Shown piece after piece: positions 9,803 through 18,680 of a stretch of DNA of 64,000 nt (within the stretch, counting starts at the first letter, position 1; the number at the start of each line of letters is the position of its first letter). The stretch spans positions 1,183,225 through 1,247,224 of the forward strand of contig NZ_CP020991.1 of the NCBI RefSeq assembly GCF_002874775.1, written 5' to 3'. This DNA comes from Monoglobus pectinilyticus. GTDB lineage: Bacteria > Bacillota > Clostridia > Monoglobales > Monoglobaceae. The position numbers were made by a program, and so were the translations under genes. The notes under the pieces are model-generated. The model was not told the origin of the DNA, searched no databases, and worked only from the letters and a program-made list of their open reading frames with translations.

Positions 9803-10174
9803 TTATTTAAGTTCGATTTGTGCTCCAACTTCTTCGAGCTTTGTCTTCATTTCTTCAGCTTCATCCTTAGATACAGCTTCCTTAATTGTCTTAGGAGCTC
9901 CGTCAACTAAAGCCTTTGCGTCAGCAAGACCAAGACCTGTAATCTCACGAACAACCTTAATAACCTTTATCTTCTGGGCGCCTGCTCCAGCAAGAACTAC
10001 GTCAAACTCTGACTTTTCTTCTGCTCCGCCTTCAGCAGCTCCGGCAGCACCTGCAACCATAACAGGAGCAGCAGCGCTAACGCCGAATTCTTCTTCTAAA
10101 GCCTTTACCAAATCGTTTACTTCCATTAATGTAAGTTCTTTTATTTCATCAAGAATTTTTGTTATATCTGCCAT
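9803..10174 (-). CDS. rplL: 50S ribosomal protein L7/L12
   Basis: Stalk protein that recruits translation GTPases. The start chosen is the ATG at 10174 ([14 protein letters not shown]) behind GGAGGAAAATAAA. The ATG 15 bases upstream overlaps that ribosome site. 123 residues: an N-terminal dimerisation helix pair, an Ala/Gly hinge (about 38-55), and a C-terminal domain with [20 protein letters not shown] and the GAPKTIKE loop that contacts elongation factors. Follows rplJ by 56 bases. Confidence 0.98.
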   Translation of the reverse strand: MADITKILDEIKELTLMEVNDLVKALEEEFGVSAAAPVMVAGAAGAAEGGAEEKSEFDVVLAGAGAQKIKVIKVVREITGLGLADAKALVDGAPKTIKEAVSKDEAEEMKTKLEEVGAQIELK

Positions 10175-10230
10175 TTTATTTTCCTCCATTATCTAAATTT
10201 AATAGCTTATTTTATACAAATTAATATTTA

Positions 10231-10809
10231 CTACTCTGCGGCAGGTGTTTCTGCCGCTTCTGCAGCAGGAGCCTCTTCAGCAGGTGCTGCTGTTTCTTCT
10301 GCTTTTCCGCCCGGTACAGCTTCTTCTGTAACGATAGCCTGCAATGTACGAGCAAGTTTGCTGATAGGTGACTGCAATGAACCCATCATCTTTGAAATGA
10401 GAACTTCCTTTGATGGAATTGAAGCATACTGCTTAACCTCATCAATTGAAATAACTTTTCCTTCAACAAAACCGGCTTTGATTTCAAGCAAATCATTTCC
10501 CTTAGCAAAGTCACAAAGAACCTTAGCCGGAGAAATAACGTCGTCATTACTTGTAGCAATAGCTGTAGGACCTTCTAAAACGCTGTCTAAATCCTCAAGA
10601 CCAACTTCTTTAGCAGCAAAACGGATAATACTGTTCTTTAAAACTGTATACTCAACGTTTGCCTCACGAAGCTTACGGCGAAGTTCTGTGTCCTGCTCAA
10701 CAGTAAGACCTCTATAATCGGCCAAAACTCCGGCCTGTGCATTTTGCAGTCTCTCTGTCAGCTGTTTTACCATCGCTTTTTTATTTTCTAAAACTTTCTC
10801 ACTTGGCAA
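10231..10809 (-). CDS. rplJ: 50S ribosomal protein L10
   Basis: Anchors L7/L12 dimers to the ribosome and represses its own mRNA through the L10 leader. The start is a TTG at 10809 (reading MPSEKVLENKKAMVKQLTE), nine bases or less behind AAGGAGGATT. The longer frame from 10860 would translate the attenuator hairpin and the ribosome site itself. 192 residues. The core is typical (ADYRGLTVEQDTELRRKLR, GPTAIATSNDD). The C-terminus carries an Ala/Glu-rich extension of about 25 residues. Confidence 0.97.
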   Translation of the reverse strand: MPSEKVLENKKAMVKQLTERLQNAQAGVLADYRGLTVEQDTELRRKLREANVEYTVLKNSIIRFAAKEVGLEDLDSVLEGPTAIATSNDDVISPAKVLCDFAKGNDLLEIKAGFVEGKVISIDEVKQYASIPSKEVLISKMMGSLQSPISKLARTLQAIVTEEAVPGGKAEETAAPAEEAPAAEAAETPAAE

Positions 10810-10827
10810 TTTTAAATCCTCCTTCCG

Positions 10828-10922
10828 TAAAAAAATCCCTCGCAGACATGCGAGGGACATAATTATACATAATCATATCATCCTCGGCAGGATTTATGGC
10901 GTCTGCCACCTGCTGTCTACGG
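10828..10922 (-). ncRNA. Ribosomal L10 leader with attenuator hairpin
   Basis: On the minus strand the mRNA leader carries CCGTAGACAGCAGGTG and CCTGCCGAGGA, the conserved blocks of the Firmicute L10 leader bound by L10(L12)4. They are followed by a strong 9-bp hairpin (TCCCTCGCA/TGCGAGGGA, 10836-10857) and seven T residues. The arrangement implies feedback: L10 binding should favour the terminator-like hairpin. The sequence blocks are seen; the mechanism is known from the family. Confidence 0.85.
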
Positions 10923-10967
10923 AATATAAAAGATAATTTTACAAATTAATTATTCTGACAAGTCGAT

Positions 10968-10996
10968 ATTTTAACACAATATCTATAACTTGTCAA
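10968..10996 (-). promoter_or_regulatory. Promoter of rplJ-rplL
   Basis: TTGACA, 17 bases, TAAAAT on the minus strand, in the gap between rplA and the L10 leader. A consensus housekeeping promoter that gives rplJL its own transcript. Confidence 0.88.
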
Positions 10997-11007
10997 CCTA
11001 AAATAAA

Positions 11008-11703
11008 TTAGTTTTCAAGCTTATTTGCAGCTATTTTAACTCCTGGACCCATTGTAGAAGCAATAGTAACTGACTTCAAATAGGTACCTTTAGCAGCAGA
11101 CGGTTTAGCCTTTATAATAGCTCCCATCAATACGTTAAAGTTAGCTCCCAGCTTTTCAGGTCCGAAAGAAGCTTTTCCGATAGGACAATGAATAATGTTT
11201 GCCTTATCAAGTCTATACTCAATCTTACCTGCCTTAGCCTCTTCAACAGCTTTAGCAACATCAGGAGTAACCGTACCTGCTTTTGGGTTAGGCATAAGTC
11301 CTTTAGGACCAAGAACTCTACCTATTCTACCAACAACACCCATCATATCAGGGCTTGCAATAACTACATCAAAATCAAACCAATTCTCAGACTGGATTTT
11401 CTGAGCCAGTTCTTCAGCACCGACATAATCAGCTCCGGCTGCCTTTGCAGCTTCAGCCTTATCGTCACGTGCAAACACGAGAACTCTAACTTTTTTACCG
11501 GTACCATTAGGAAGTACAACAGCACCTCTAACCTGCTGATCAGCATGTCTTGAATCAACACCGAGCTTAACATGAAGCTCAATTGTCTCATCAAACTTAG
11601 CCGTTGCGGTTTTACAAACAACGCTTAAAGCTTCCTGAGGGTCATAAAGTTTACCCTTTTCAACAAGCTTAGCGGCTTCTTGATACTTTTTGCCTTTCTT
11701 CAT
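11008..11703 (-). CDS. rplA: 50S ribosomal protein L1
   Basis: Binds 23S rRNA at the L1 stalk and, in many bacteria, represses the rplKA mRNA. 231 residues, normal length. [23 protein letters not shown] and [26 protein letters not shown] are hallmark L1 segments, and the C-terminal [12 protein letters not shown] is intact. Start ATG follows a GGAGGATAT site. Follows rplK by 79 bases and ends 12 bases before the rplJ promoter. Confidence 0.98.
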   Translation of the reverse strand: MKKGKKYQEAAKLVEKGKLYDPQEALSVVCKTATAKFDETIELHVKLGVDSRHADQQVRGAVVLPNGTGKKVRVLVFARDDKAEAAKAAGADYVGAEELAQKIQSENWFDFDVVIASPDMMGVVGRIGRVLGPKGLMPNPKAGTVTPDVAKAVEEAKAGKIEYRLDKANIIHCPIGKASFGPEKLGANFNVLMGAIIKAKPSAAKGTYLKSVTIASTMGPGVKIAANKLEN

Positions 11704-11782
11704 TCTATATCCTCCTATTGTGGTTCAGCAGAATAATAATATTCCTCCCACCAAACTTATCCGTCTTATTCGGAACTAATAA

Positions 11783-12208
11783 TTACTCTTCAACAGTGAT
11801 TCCCATAGAACGAGCTGTTCCGGCAATCATTGACATAGCGGCTTCAACAGAAGCGGCGTTAAGATCCTGCATCTTCTTCTCAGCAATATCTTTAAGATCT
11901 GCTTTTTTAAGTTCTGCAACCTTTGTTTTGTTCGGAACGCCAGACGCCTTATCAAGACCGCAGGCCTTCTTAATTAAAACCGGTGCCGGCGGAGTTTTAG
12001 TAATAAATGTGAATGATCTATCCTGATATACTGTTATAACAACAGGGATAATCATGCCAGCGTCATTTTTTGTTTTCTCATTAAACTGCTTTGTAAAATC
12101 CATAATATTTACACCGTGCTGTCCAAGTGCAGGACCAACCGGCGGTGCAGGAGTAGCTTTTCCTGCAGGAATCTGCAATTTAATATAACCTGTAACTTTC
12201 TGTGCCAT
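11783..12208 (-). CDS. rplK: 50S ribosomal protein L11
   Basis: Forms the GTPase-associated centre with 23S rRNA. 141 residues. [37 protein letters not shown] and the C-terminal [11 protein letters not shown] are conserved. Ribosome site CAAGGAGGTGTAAATCAC. It lies between nusG and rplA; its own upstream gap holds structured leader RNA. Confidence 0.98.
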   Translation of the reverse strand: MAQKVTGYIKLQIPAGKATPAPPVGPALGQHGVNIMDFTKQFNEKTKNDAGMIIPVVITVYQDRSFTFITKTPPAPVLIKKACGLDKASGVPNKTKVAELKKADLKDIAEKKMQDLNAASVEAAMSMIAGTARSMGITVEE

Positions 12209-12233
12209 TGTGATTTACACCTCCTTGTACACA

Positions 12234-12268
12234 TGCGTGGTATTATCGGGACTAGGCCCCTCCCACAG
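12234..12268 (-). promoter_or_regulatory. Structured rplK leader, candidate L1-binding site
   Basis: On the minus strand TGTGG...CCAC(G)CA closes a hairpin with an inner GGG/CCC stem. The two stems are joined by an asymmetric internal loop (GAG opposite GATAATA), resembling the L1 target in 23S rRNA and in L11-L1 mRNAs. A second fold just upstream (12268-12311, CCCACA/TGTGGG with two inner hairpins) is mutually exclusive with it. The structure is seen; L1 binding is inferred. Confidence 0.5.
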
Positions 12269-12319
12269 ACCGATTAATTTCGGTATATATAAACGGAATA
12301 ATCCGTGTGGGTAACAAAT

Positions 12320-12847
12320 TTATGCTATTGATTCTATTTGGTTAAACTCAAGTTCAACATCCGTATCTCTTCCAAACATTGAAACAGTTGCTTTAACCTT
12401 CTTCTTATCAAGATTTATCTCAGTGATTACACCCAAAAATCCTTCAAGAGCTCCATATTTTACTCTAATATTGTCGCCAACGTTATAGTCAAATTTTATC
12501 ACTGTATGCTCAAGTCCCATACTCTCAACCTCTTCCTGTGTGAGAGCTACCGGTTTAGATCCGGGTCCTACAAATCCAGTAACACCGCGGCAGTTTCTAA
12601 CCACATACCAGCTGTCATCATTCATAATCATCTTAATCATAACATAGCTGGGAAATACTTTACGTTCTGAGACTTTCTTTTTGTTATCTTTTATTTCGAT
12701 AACCTCTTCCATAGGAACGCGGACTTCCTGGATAACATCTTCCATTCCTCTGTTCTCTACGGTCTTTAAAATATCGTCCATAACTTTATTCTCATAACCG
12801 GAATATGTATGGGCAACATACCATTTCGCTTTATTTTTGTCTGACAT
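12320..12847 (-). CDS. nusG: Transcription termination/antitermination protein NusG
   Basis: Binds RNA polymerase and couples elongation to translation. 175 residues. The NGN domain has KWYVAHTYSGYENKV and PSYVMIKMIMNDDSWYVVRNCRGVTGFVG. The C-terminal KOW domain has NVGDNIRVKYGALEGFLGVI. Ribosome site AAAGGTGAT. Fifteen bases after secE, the standard order secE-nusG-rplK-rplA. Confidence 0.98.
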   Translation of the reverse strand: MSDKNKAKWYVAHTYSGYENKVMDDILKTVENRGMEDVIQEVRVPMEEVIEIKDNKKKVSERKVFPSYVMIKMIMNDDSWYVVRNCRGVTGFVGPGSKPVALTQEEVESMGLEHTVIKFDYNVGDNIRVKYGALEGFLGVITEINLDKKKVKATVSMFGRDTDVELEFNQIESIA

Positions 12848-12862
12848 AAAAAATCACCTTTG

Positions 12863-13072
12863 CTATCTACTAATGATAAGTGACATACCCCAAGTAAAGA
12901 GAGCGTCAAGTCCCCAAATAACTATACCAACTATAACAACATAGAGCATAACAATAAGAGTATTCTGTCTAACTTTTGCAAATGTAGGCCAGATAACCTT
13001 TTTCATTTCAGACTTAACTTCTTTAAAGTATTTTGCAACTCTATTGAAGAAACTCGGTTTGGTTTGTTCCAT
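12863..13072 (-). CDS. secE: Preprotein translocase subunit SecE
   Basis: Single-span membrane subunit of SecYEG. 69 residues: an amphipathic N-terminal part with FKEVKSEMKKVIWPTFAKVRQNT (the conserved VxWP motif), then one transmembrane helix (about 39-60). Between rpmG and nusG; gap of 16 bases to rpmG. Confidence 0.97.
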   Translation of the reverse strand: MEQTKPSFFNRVAKYFKEVKSEMKKVIWPTFAKVRQNTLIVMLYVVIVGIVIWGLDALFTWGMSLIISR

Positions 13073-13088
13073 TTCTCTACACCTCTAA

Positions 13089-13238
13089 TTATTTCGTTTC
13101 TTTATGGACAGTGTGTTTTCTACAAAATCTGCAGTATTTTTTAAGCTCAAGTCTGTCAGGGCAGTTCTGCTTATTCTTTGTAGTATCGTAATTTCTTTGC
13201 TTACATTCGGTACAAGCTAATGTAATCTTTGTTTGCAT
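13089..13238 (-). CDS. rpmG: 50S ribosomal protein L33
   Basis: 49 residues beginning [21 protein letters not shown] near the start and CRFC near the end are the zinc-binding pairs of the C+ form. [15 protein letters not shown] is the conserved L33 end. Ribosome site GAGGTGATAATT. First gene of rpmG-secE-nusG with its own promoter. Shorter than many automatic ORF cut-offs, but unmistakable. Confidence 0.97.
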   Translation of the reverse strand: MQTKITLACTECKQRNYDTTKNKQNCPDRLELKKYCRFCRKHTVHKETK

Positions 13239-13269
13239 AATTATCACCTCAAATTCCTAACACAAATAA

Positions 13270-13286
13270 AGCCTCTTTCACGAGGC
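13270..13286 (-). promoter_or_regulatory. Hairpin at the 5' end of the rpmG-secE-nusG mRNA
   Basis: GCCTC/GAGGC stem with a short loop, directly after the predicted transcript start. There is little T-tract on either side, so it is more likely a 5' stabilising hairpin than a terminator. Confidence 0.4.
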
Positions 13287-13293
13287 AAATACA

Positions 13294-13322
13294 ATAATAA
13301 CACAAATTTCTACGCTTGTCAA
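13294..13322 (-). promoter_or_regulatory. Promoter of rpmG-secE-nusG
   Basis: TTGACA, 17 bases, TATTAT on the minus strand, about 56 bases before the rpmG start. Confidence 0.78.
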
Positions 13323-13443
13323 TAATATTTTTTAAAAAAATTCCCATATTTATTCATATAAAAGCATGTCCACTATATATAGTTATATTATAAAAGCTCA
13401 TACAAAATATATTGATTTTAACTTTATACAAAGTGGTGATAAT

Positions 13444-14487
13444 ATGAATTGTCTTAAAATTATTTTTGTTTATATAGGCCTTATAATTGGAGCCGGATTT
13501 GCTTCCGGCAGAGAAATTTGTGAATATTTCAACTTTTGTTCAAATACTGACTATACAGGTGTATGTATAGCGTCCATTTTATTTATATTTGTTTGTTACG
13601 CTATATTAAAAAAGTCAATGAAGTATGAACTCTATACTATATCAGACTATGTAAAACATACTTTGAGTTTCTCTAAGATACTTCAAAAGTTCTTTCTTGT
13701 ATTAATATTTTTCGACTTGACATGCGGTCTTATTGTCATGCTTTCATCATGCGGAGAAATATTTACAAACGTTTTTGGTATCCCAAAACTTGCAGGGGCT
13801 GTTATCCTGTCTGCACTTTGTTTTATAGTTTTTATTTTTGACATTAAAGGTATTGCGGCAATAAATATTATTTTAGTTCCTATTATCACGGTAACTATAC
13901 TTTTTATATCAATTTTCTCAATACTGTCTAAAATATACTCCCCAACATTTTTTTTAACAGACTTTTTATCAGGTTCAGGCAGAAATATGATTTTTCTTGC
14001 TGTGTGCTATGTAAGCTATAATACCCTGACAGCGGCTTCTGTACTGTCACCGCTGACAAAAGAGGTAAAAGACAGAAAAACAATACTTATAAGTTCAGCA
14101 ATAGCAGGTTCTATAATCGGTCTGCTTATATTCTTGGTTTGGTTTGCTATCGGTATGAATTTCAGCACTGTTTGGTATGAAAGCTTTCCTCTGCAAAAAC
14201 TTGCAGGTTTAATAGACAAAAATTTCGAAAGTATCTACTCAATCTGTCTGATGATGTCTATCTTTACCACCGCTGTATCAGAAGGATATGGAATATTATC
14301 TTATTTTAACATAATAACTCTAAAAAGAAGAATAATAATATCCATATTACTTTTTGTAATAATCCTGCCGTTTTCTATGATAAACTTTGCATATTTAGTA
14401 AAACACCTTTACTATATCCTAGGTTCCCTTGGAATGCTGTGGATGTTAGTTGTATTAATTGACTATTTAAGAGATTTAAAACACTAG
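13444..14487 (+). CDS. YkvI-family membrane protein
   Basis: Polytopic integral membrane protein, 347 residues with about ten hydrophobic segments. The N-terminal IGLIIGAGFASGREICEYF is the signature of the uncharacterised YkvI family, distantly related to amino-acid permeases of the APC/LeuT type. The ATG at 13444 follows AAGTGGTGATAAT. The upstream in-frame ATG at 13366 has no ribosome site and adds 26 residues with little similarity to the family start. Substrate unknown. Diverges from rpmG; no operon partner. Confidence 0.82.
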   Translation: MNCLKIIFVYIGLIIGAGFASGREICEYFNFCSNTDYTGVCIASILFIFVCYAILKKSMKYELYTISDYVKHTLSFSKILQKFFLVLIFFDLTCGLIVMLSSCGEIFTNVFGIPKLAGAVILSALCFIVFIFDIKGIAAINIILVPIITVTILFISIFSILSKIYSPTFFLTDFLSGSGRNMIFLAVCYVSYNTLTAASVLSPLTKEVKDRKTILISSAIAGSIIGLLIFLVWFAIGMNFSTVWYESFPLQKLAGLIDKNFESIYSICLMMSIFTTAVSEGYGILSYFNIITLKRRIIISILLFVIILPFSMINFAYLVKHLYYILGSLGMLWMLVVLIDYLRDLKH

Positions 14488-14748
14488 ATTTAAATTAAAT
14501 AAAATATTACATAAATATAATCAAAGTTATACACATTTGTAATATTTGTAATATGTTGGTAAAATGTGTGTAACATTAAACCCACTTTTTTGTGGTATAA
14601 AATGTTAATATTTCAATTCGTTTACAAACACTTTATCAACATGTTAAAATTAAGTTACAGCGTTTATAAAAATAAGTTATCTACATTTCTCACCGTACCA
14701 ACAACAGCATCTTCAACTATAAATATATATATTATATATTATTATAAA
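14488..14748. other. Intergenic stretch without a gene
   Basis: AT-rich. An 81-codon frame at 14566-14811 runs through the sufB terminator and has no ribosome site, so it is rejected. Nothing else recognised. Confidence 0.55.
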
Positions 14749-14792
14749 GACCATACTAAAATCATTATAAAAATAACAATAATAGTATGGTC
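14749..14792 (-). terminator. Terminator after the SUF gene pair
   Basis: GACCATACTA (14749-14758) pairs with TAGTATGGTC (14783-14792). On the minus strand the stem is followed by TTTATAATAAT. Large AT-rich loop. Confidence 0.6.
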
Positions 14793-14797
14793 GTTTA

Positions 14798-15718
14798 TTA
14801 TTCACCTATAAAACCTTGAATTATCTTCTGTTCAGCTTCTTCTTCCGTTAATCCTAAAGTTCTGAGTTTAAGTAATTGTTCTCCCGCTATCTTTCCAATT
14901 GCCGCTTCATGAATTAATTCAGAATCACAGTTATTTGCCGTCAGTCTCGGTGAAGCTGTAACTGTACCATTATCAACAAGTATAGCGTCACATTCAGTAT
15001 GTCCTTTAGATATATTATTGCCAATTATATTAGAAATATAACTCTGTTTTGAATTTCCTTTTGCTACAGAACGTGAAACTACGTCAGCAGCTGAATTTTT
15101 CCCGTTCAGAGATACTGTAAAATCAGTATCAGCTGTTTCATCACCGTCAGTCATGATTCTTTCACGGATTATCAGTTTTGCATCTTCACCCAGGCTTGCT
15201 GTAGTCTTACGGGTAGTTTTATCCACTCCTCCTATTTGAATTGTATCCATAGTTAATGAAGAACCCTTTTTTAATTCACATTCGGTTACAGGGTCTATTT
15301 TCTTAGCTCCTGTACCTTTTCCGGTTCCAATATGTTTTTCCTGATATAAAACTTTTGCATTTTCCTCAAGAATAAACTTGTGTATACCATTATGTCTTGC
15401 GTCTTCTTCTGTATCAGTATGAACTCCGCATCCGGCAACTATAGTGACATCAGCATTTTTCCCTACATAAAAATCATTATAAACTAAGTCGTCAAAGTTT
15501 CCGTGCGTTACGCAGGCGGGTATATAAACTGTTTCATCTTTTGTATTTTCAGCGATTTTTATTATAAGACCGGGAGCATCTTTTTTGGATTCAATCTGAA
15601 TATTTTTACTTGATTGTCTTCCTGCACACTCACCGTTTTCTCTGATATTGAACGCGCCTTTAAATTCACCTGTAAAGTCTGAAACAATTTTTAAAAGTTC
15701 ATCAGTAATTTTATTCAC
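14798..15718 (-). CDS. Short SufB/SufD-family Fe-S scaffold protein
   Basis: Partner of the SufC ATPase in Fe-S cluster assembly. 306 residues, clearly shorter than SufB (about 470) and SufD (about 430). It keeps the beta-helix core with its C-terminal half (GHTECDAILVDNGTVTASPRLTANNCDSELIHEAAIGKIAGEQL). The start is a GTG at 15718 behind AAAGGAGGAAG; the sufC stop overlaps it by eight bases, so the two are translationally coupled. With no other suf gene here, the pair looks like the minimal two-protein SMS-type system described in archaea and anaerobic Clostridia. It may function as a homodimer scaffold (inference). Confidence 0.85.
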   Translation of the reverse strand: MNKITDELLKIVSDFTGEFKGAFNIRENGECAGRQSSKNIQIESKKDAPGLIIKIAENTKDETVYIPACVTHGNFDDLVYNDFYVGKNADVTIVAGCGVHTDTEEDARHNGIHKFILEENAKVLYQEKHIGTGKGTGAKKIDPVTECELKKGSSLTMDTIQIGGVDKTTRKTTASLGEDAKLIIRERIMTDGDETADTDFTVSLNGKNSAADVVSRSVAKGNSKQSYISNIIGNNISKGHTECDAILVDNGTVTASPRLTANNCDSELIHEAAIGKIAGEQLLKLRTLGLTEEEAEQKIIQGFIGE

Positions 15719-16442
15719 TATACACTTCCTCCTTTCCTTCAGGACAGTGCTGTCCATATTCATTTTCCAGCAATATTGGCATTATCTCATCTTTTTGACC
15801 GCTTGTTCTGACAAGTCCGTCGGCAATAACTATAATTTCATCTGCTATTTCCAAAATTCTTTCCTGGTGTGAAATTATTATCTGCGTGCCTTTATGTTTT
15901 GATTTTAGTTCTTCAAAAACTTTTATAAGTCCGGTGAAGCTCCATAAATCTATACCTGCCTCAGGCTCGTCAAAAATAGTCAGCTTAGTTTTTCTTGCCA
16001 GTACGCTGGCTATCTCAATTCTTTTTATCTCTCCTCCTGAAAGTGAAGAATTAATTTCCCTGTCTATATAATCATAAGTACAAAGCCCTACTTTTCCTAA
16101 AAGTTCACAGAGCTCATCTATTGACAAATCTTTTCCTGAAGCGAGTTCAAGCAGATTTTTGACCGTTATGCCTTTAAACCTGACAGGCTGCTGCAGAGCA
16201 TAGCTTATTCCGGCTTTTGCACGTTCAGTTATATCATAGTCGGAAATATCTGTATTATCTAAAAATATTTTTCCTGAAGTCGGCTTTTCTATTCCGGCAA
16301 TAATTTTTGCCAGCGTTGTTTTTCCGCCGCCGTTCGGTCCGGTTATAACTATCAGCTTGCCATCAGGTATATCAAGATTTATATCTTTAATTATTTGAGT
16401 TCCGTTTTCTAGGGTCCAATTTATATTTTGTAGTTTTAACAT
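15711..16442 (-). CDS. sufC: Fe-S cluster assembly ATPase SufC
   Basis: ABC-type ATPase that energises cluster assembly on the SufB/SufD scaffold; soluble, not a transporter. 243 residues. Walker A GPNGGGKTTLAK, signature SLSGGEIKRIEIAS, Walker B LTIFDEPEAGIDLWS and switch His in IIISHQE. Start ATG with a weak site (GGAAGTGATAAA). Overlaps the scaffold gene downstream. Confidence 0.93.
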   Translation of the reverse strand: MLKLQNINWTLENGTQIIKDINLDIPDGKLIVITGPNGGGKTTLAKIIAGIEKPTSGKIFLDNTDISDYDITERAKAGISYALQQPVRFKGITVKNLLELASGKDLSIDELCELLGKVGLCTYDYIDREINSSLSGGEIKRIEIASVLARKTKLTIFDEPEAGIDLWSFTGLIKVFEELKSKHKGTQIIISHQERILEIADEIIVIADGLVRTSGQKDEIMPILLENEYGQHCPEGKEEVYSE

Positions 16443-16520
16443 TTTATCACTTCCATATATTGTTATATTATGGTGAATTATATCATATCAAAGATATATT
16501 GTAAAGTTTATGAATTTTAT

Positions 16521-17816
16521 TTATTGCATTGCTTTACTTATAGCATCTTTTATATTATCAGCCGACATAGCGCCGGGTATATATCCAAAAACGCTTCCGT
16601 CCCTATTGATTATAAAAGTTGTAGGAAGACTCATGATACTGTACGATTTAAAAACATCTCCTGTTTTATCTATGAGAACCGGGAAAGTTAAGTTATACTC
16701 ATCAAGAAACTCTTGAATTTCTTCCTGACTGACATCTGAATTATTAGGGTATTTTTCTGAACGCGGATTTGCCGCGCCTAATATAATAACGTCTTGACTG
16801 TTTTCTCCATATTCATAATATAATTTTTCTATATCAGGCATTTCTTCTTTACAATATCCGCACCATGTGGCCCAAAAATTTATAAATACTACTTTTCCTT
16901 TATAATCGGACAGTTTGTGAGTTTGCCCATATTGATCAGTTAATTCAAAGTCAGGAGCCAGTGAGGTATTCTTTTTAGGTTTTTTTGTAGGAGCAGGAGT
17001 TATTTCAGGATTTGGTGTTTGGTAGGTTATATTATTTTCAGCAGAATTATTATTTTCGGTTTGTTTCTCTGAGCTGCTTGTATTTGTGACAGATGCTATA
17101 TAACTGTTAATACCGTTCATGAATCCTGTTATTGTCATTATTCCCATTAAAATTAACAAAACGGCTCCTATTTTAACGGTATATTTTACTATGTTCTGAT
17201 GTCTTTTAAACAAATCAAGTACAGTGCCGGTAAAAAGACCGACAAGCAGGAATGGTATAATAAATCCTAACGTATATACACCTATTAGTAAAAAGCCGAT
17301 AAGTTTTGAATCGGAAGCCGATACCATTAATAATACGCTGCTGAGTACAGGACCTATACACGGCGTCCATGCGAAACTGAAAGTGAAACCTAAAACAAAC
17401 GCGGTCAGCGGGTTCATGGCAAACTTTCCGATATTAAAGGGCAGGCGGTGTTCTGATTCTATAATATTACGGCGTTTAAATATTCCAAATTGGTATAATC
17501 CGAATATTATCATTATTAATCCGCTTATTATCATAAAAACATATTTATATTTATTAAAAAACTGACCCAGCATAGAAAAACTAAAGCCCAGCAGAAAAAA
17601 GGTAAAACTTATTCCTAATACAAAACATATAGTATTAATAAATATTTTTTTTCTGGGATAAATTATTTTTCCATCGCTGTCGGTGTATTTGCTTCCTCCT
17701 GCCAAATAACTTATGTAAAGTGGTATTAGCGGAAGTGTGCACGGAGAGAAAAAACTTATAATACCTTGAAAAAATACAGTTATAATTGAAATTCCCTGCT
17801 CTAATGAAAATGGCAT
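16521..17816 (-). CDS. CcdA-TlpA fusion: membrane electron carrier joined to a thioredoxin domain
   Basis: Carries reducing power from cytoplasmic thioredoxin across the membrane to an extracytoplasmic thioredoxin fold. 431 residues. Residues about 1-245 are a six-helix CcdA/DsbD-type domain with FFSPCTLPLIPLY and FAWTPCIGPVLSS, the two intramembrane cysteine motifs. A Ser/Asn/Thr/Pro/Lys linker follows (245-285). The C-terminal TlpA/ResA domain has FWATWCGYCKEE (CxxC near 317-320) and the cis-proline SLPTTFII. CcdA and TlpA are more often separate genes. Located between sufC and an Rrf2 regulator on the same strand, so an Fe-S or redox stress role is likely (inference). Confidence 0.92.
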   Translation of the reverse strand: MPFSLEQGISIITVFFQGIISFFSPCTLPLIPLYISYLAGGSKYTDSDGKIIYPRKKIFINTICFVLGISFTFFLLGFSFSMLGQFFNKYKYVFMIISGLIMIIFGLYQFGIFKRRNIIESEHRLPFNIGKFAMNPLTAFVLGFTFSFAWTPCIGPVLSSVLLMVSASDSKLIGFLLIGVYTLGFIIPFLLVGLFTGTVLDLFKRHQNIVKYTVKIGAVLLILMGIMTITGFMNGINSYIASVTNTSSSEKQTENNNSAENNITYQTPNPEITPAPTKKPKKNTSLAPDFELTDQYGQTHKLSDYKGKVVFINFWATWCGYCKEEMPDIEKLYYEYGENSQDVIILGAANPRSEKYPNNSDVSQEEIQEFLDEYNLTFPVLIDKTGDVFKSYSIMSLPTTFIINRDGSVFGYIPGAMSADNIKDAISKAMQ

Positions 17817-17929
17817 AAATTCACCTCTTATTATAATTTTTAAAGTTAATTTATTAAATTAGCATAACATTTTATATTGTTATCTTAGTTATAATTAATT
17901 ATACTTAAATGGACTAACATACCGTGTTT

Positions 17930-18340
17930 TTATTTAAATATTTTGCTGTCAATTGTTTTTATTGTTGTTTTATCCAGATAGTCTTTACATGAATAATTTA
18001 AGTTTTCAACAATGTCGTCCATAATTCCGGCCATACCTGAGGCTATTAAACAATCCATATCATCATCGCCGCTGTGCCAATTAAGACAGACAGTTTTTTC
18101 ATTTATAGCGTCGAGTATTTGACCTAGAGATATATTTTCTTTTTTGTCTGATAAAATATAACCCCCGTCAAGGCCTTCCTGAGACTTTACAAGACCTTTT
18201 TTCTTAAGCATTGACATAACTTTTCGGACGCGCGTAGGATTAGTGCAGATATTTTCAGCTAATTTTTCACTTGATACAGTTTCACCTTTATGGTTTAGAT
18301 AGACTAATGCGTGAACAGCTACACAGAAATTTCCCGTCAT
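17930..18340 (-). CDS. Rrf2-family transcriptional regulator
   Basis: 136 residues with an N-terminal winged helix (TGNFCVAVHALVYL, CTNPTRVRKVMSMLKKKGLV, GLDGGYIL). A Cys-containing segment at about 90-112 (C-L-N-W-H...D-C-L-I) recalls the Fe-S or thiol-sensing loops of IscR, NsrR and RsrR relatives. The start is set at the second ATG (18340), preceded by AGGAGTAACGAA; the first ATG (18358) lacks a site. Lies upstream of, and on the same strand as, the CcdA-TlpA and SUF genes, which makes them its probable targets. Confidence 0.9.
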   Translation of the reverse strand: MTGNFCVAVHALVYLNHKGETVSSEKLAENICTNPTRVRKVMSMLKKKGLVKSQEGLDGGYILSDKKENISLGQILDAINEKTVCLNWHSGDDDMDCLIASGMAGIMDDIVENLNYSCKDYLDKTTIKTIDSKIFK

Positions 18341-18399
18341 TTCGTTACTCCTATTCATTATTTATAAACTGTGACTTTTTGAAATACAATTATACTGTG

Positions 18400-18428
18400 A
18401 CTATAACATATACAGTTAGTGTTGTCAA
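18400..18428 (-). promoter_or_regulatory. Promoter and possible operator of the Rrf2 gene
   Basis: TTGACA, 17 bases, TATAGT on the minus strand. The spacer and -10 carry an imperfect inverted repeat (ACTAAC...GTTATAGT) that could be the Rrf2 operator. The promoter is seen; autoregulation is inferred. Confidence 0.72.
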
Positions 18429-18680
18429 TAGTACTTTTAAAAAATTTCATAATTTAATAAAAAATTTTTATGTTTTGAATTAAGTTGTATAAGAACAGTA
18501 TGTTTTGTATTTCAAATTAAATAATTGTTTTTTTTATATTAGTTTTTTTAAAAATTATCAAATTTTAAGTTTAGTTTTTTGACAAAATAAAAATTTTAGT
18601 ATGAAATTGACTTCATAATAGATCTTTAGTATGTATTTCAATCATTTTAGATAAAATAAGTATTTAAGGAGGTAAAAAAT

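Noticed and set aside
10358-10717. Plus-strand ORF opposite rplJ
   Set aside because: Shadow of a conserved ribosomal protein gene.
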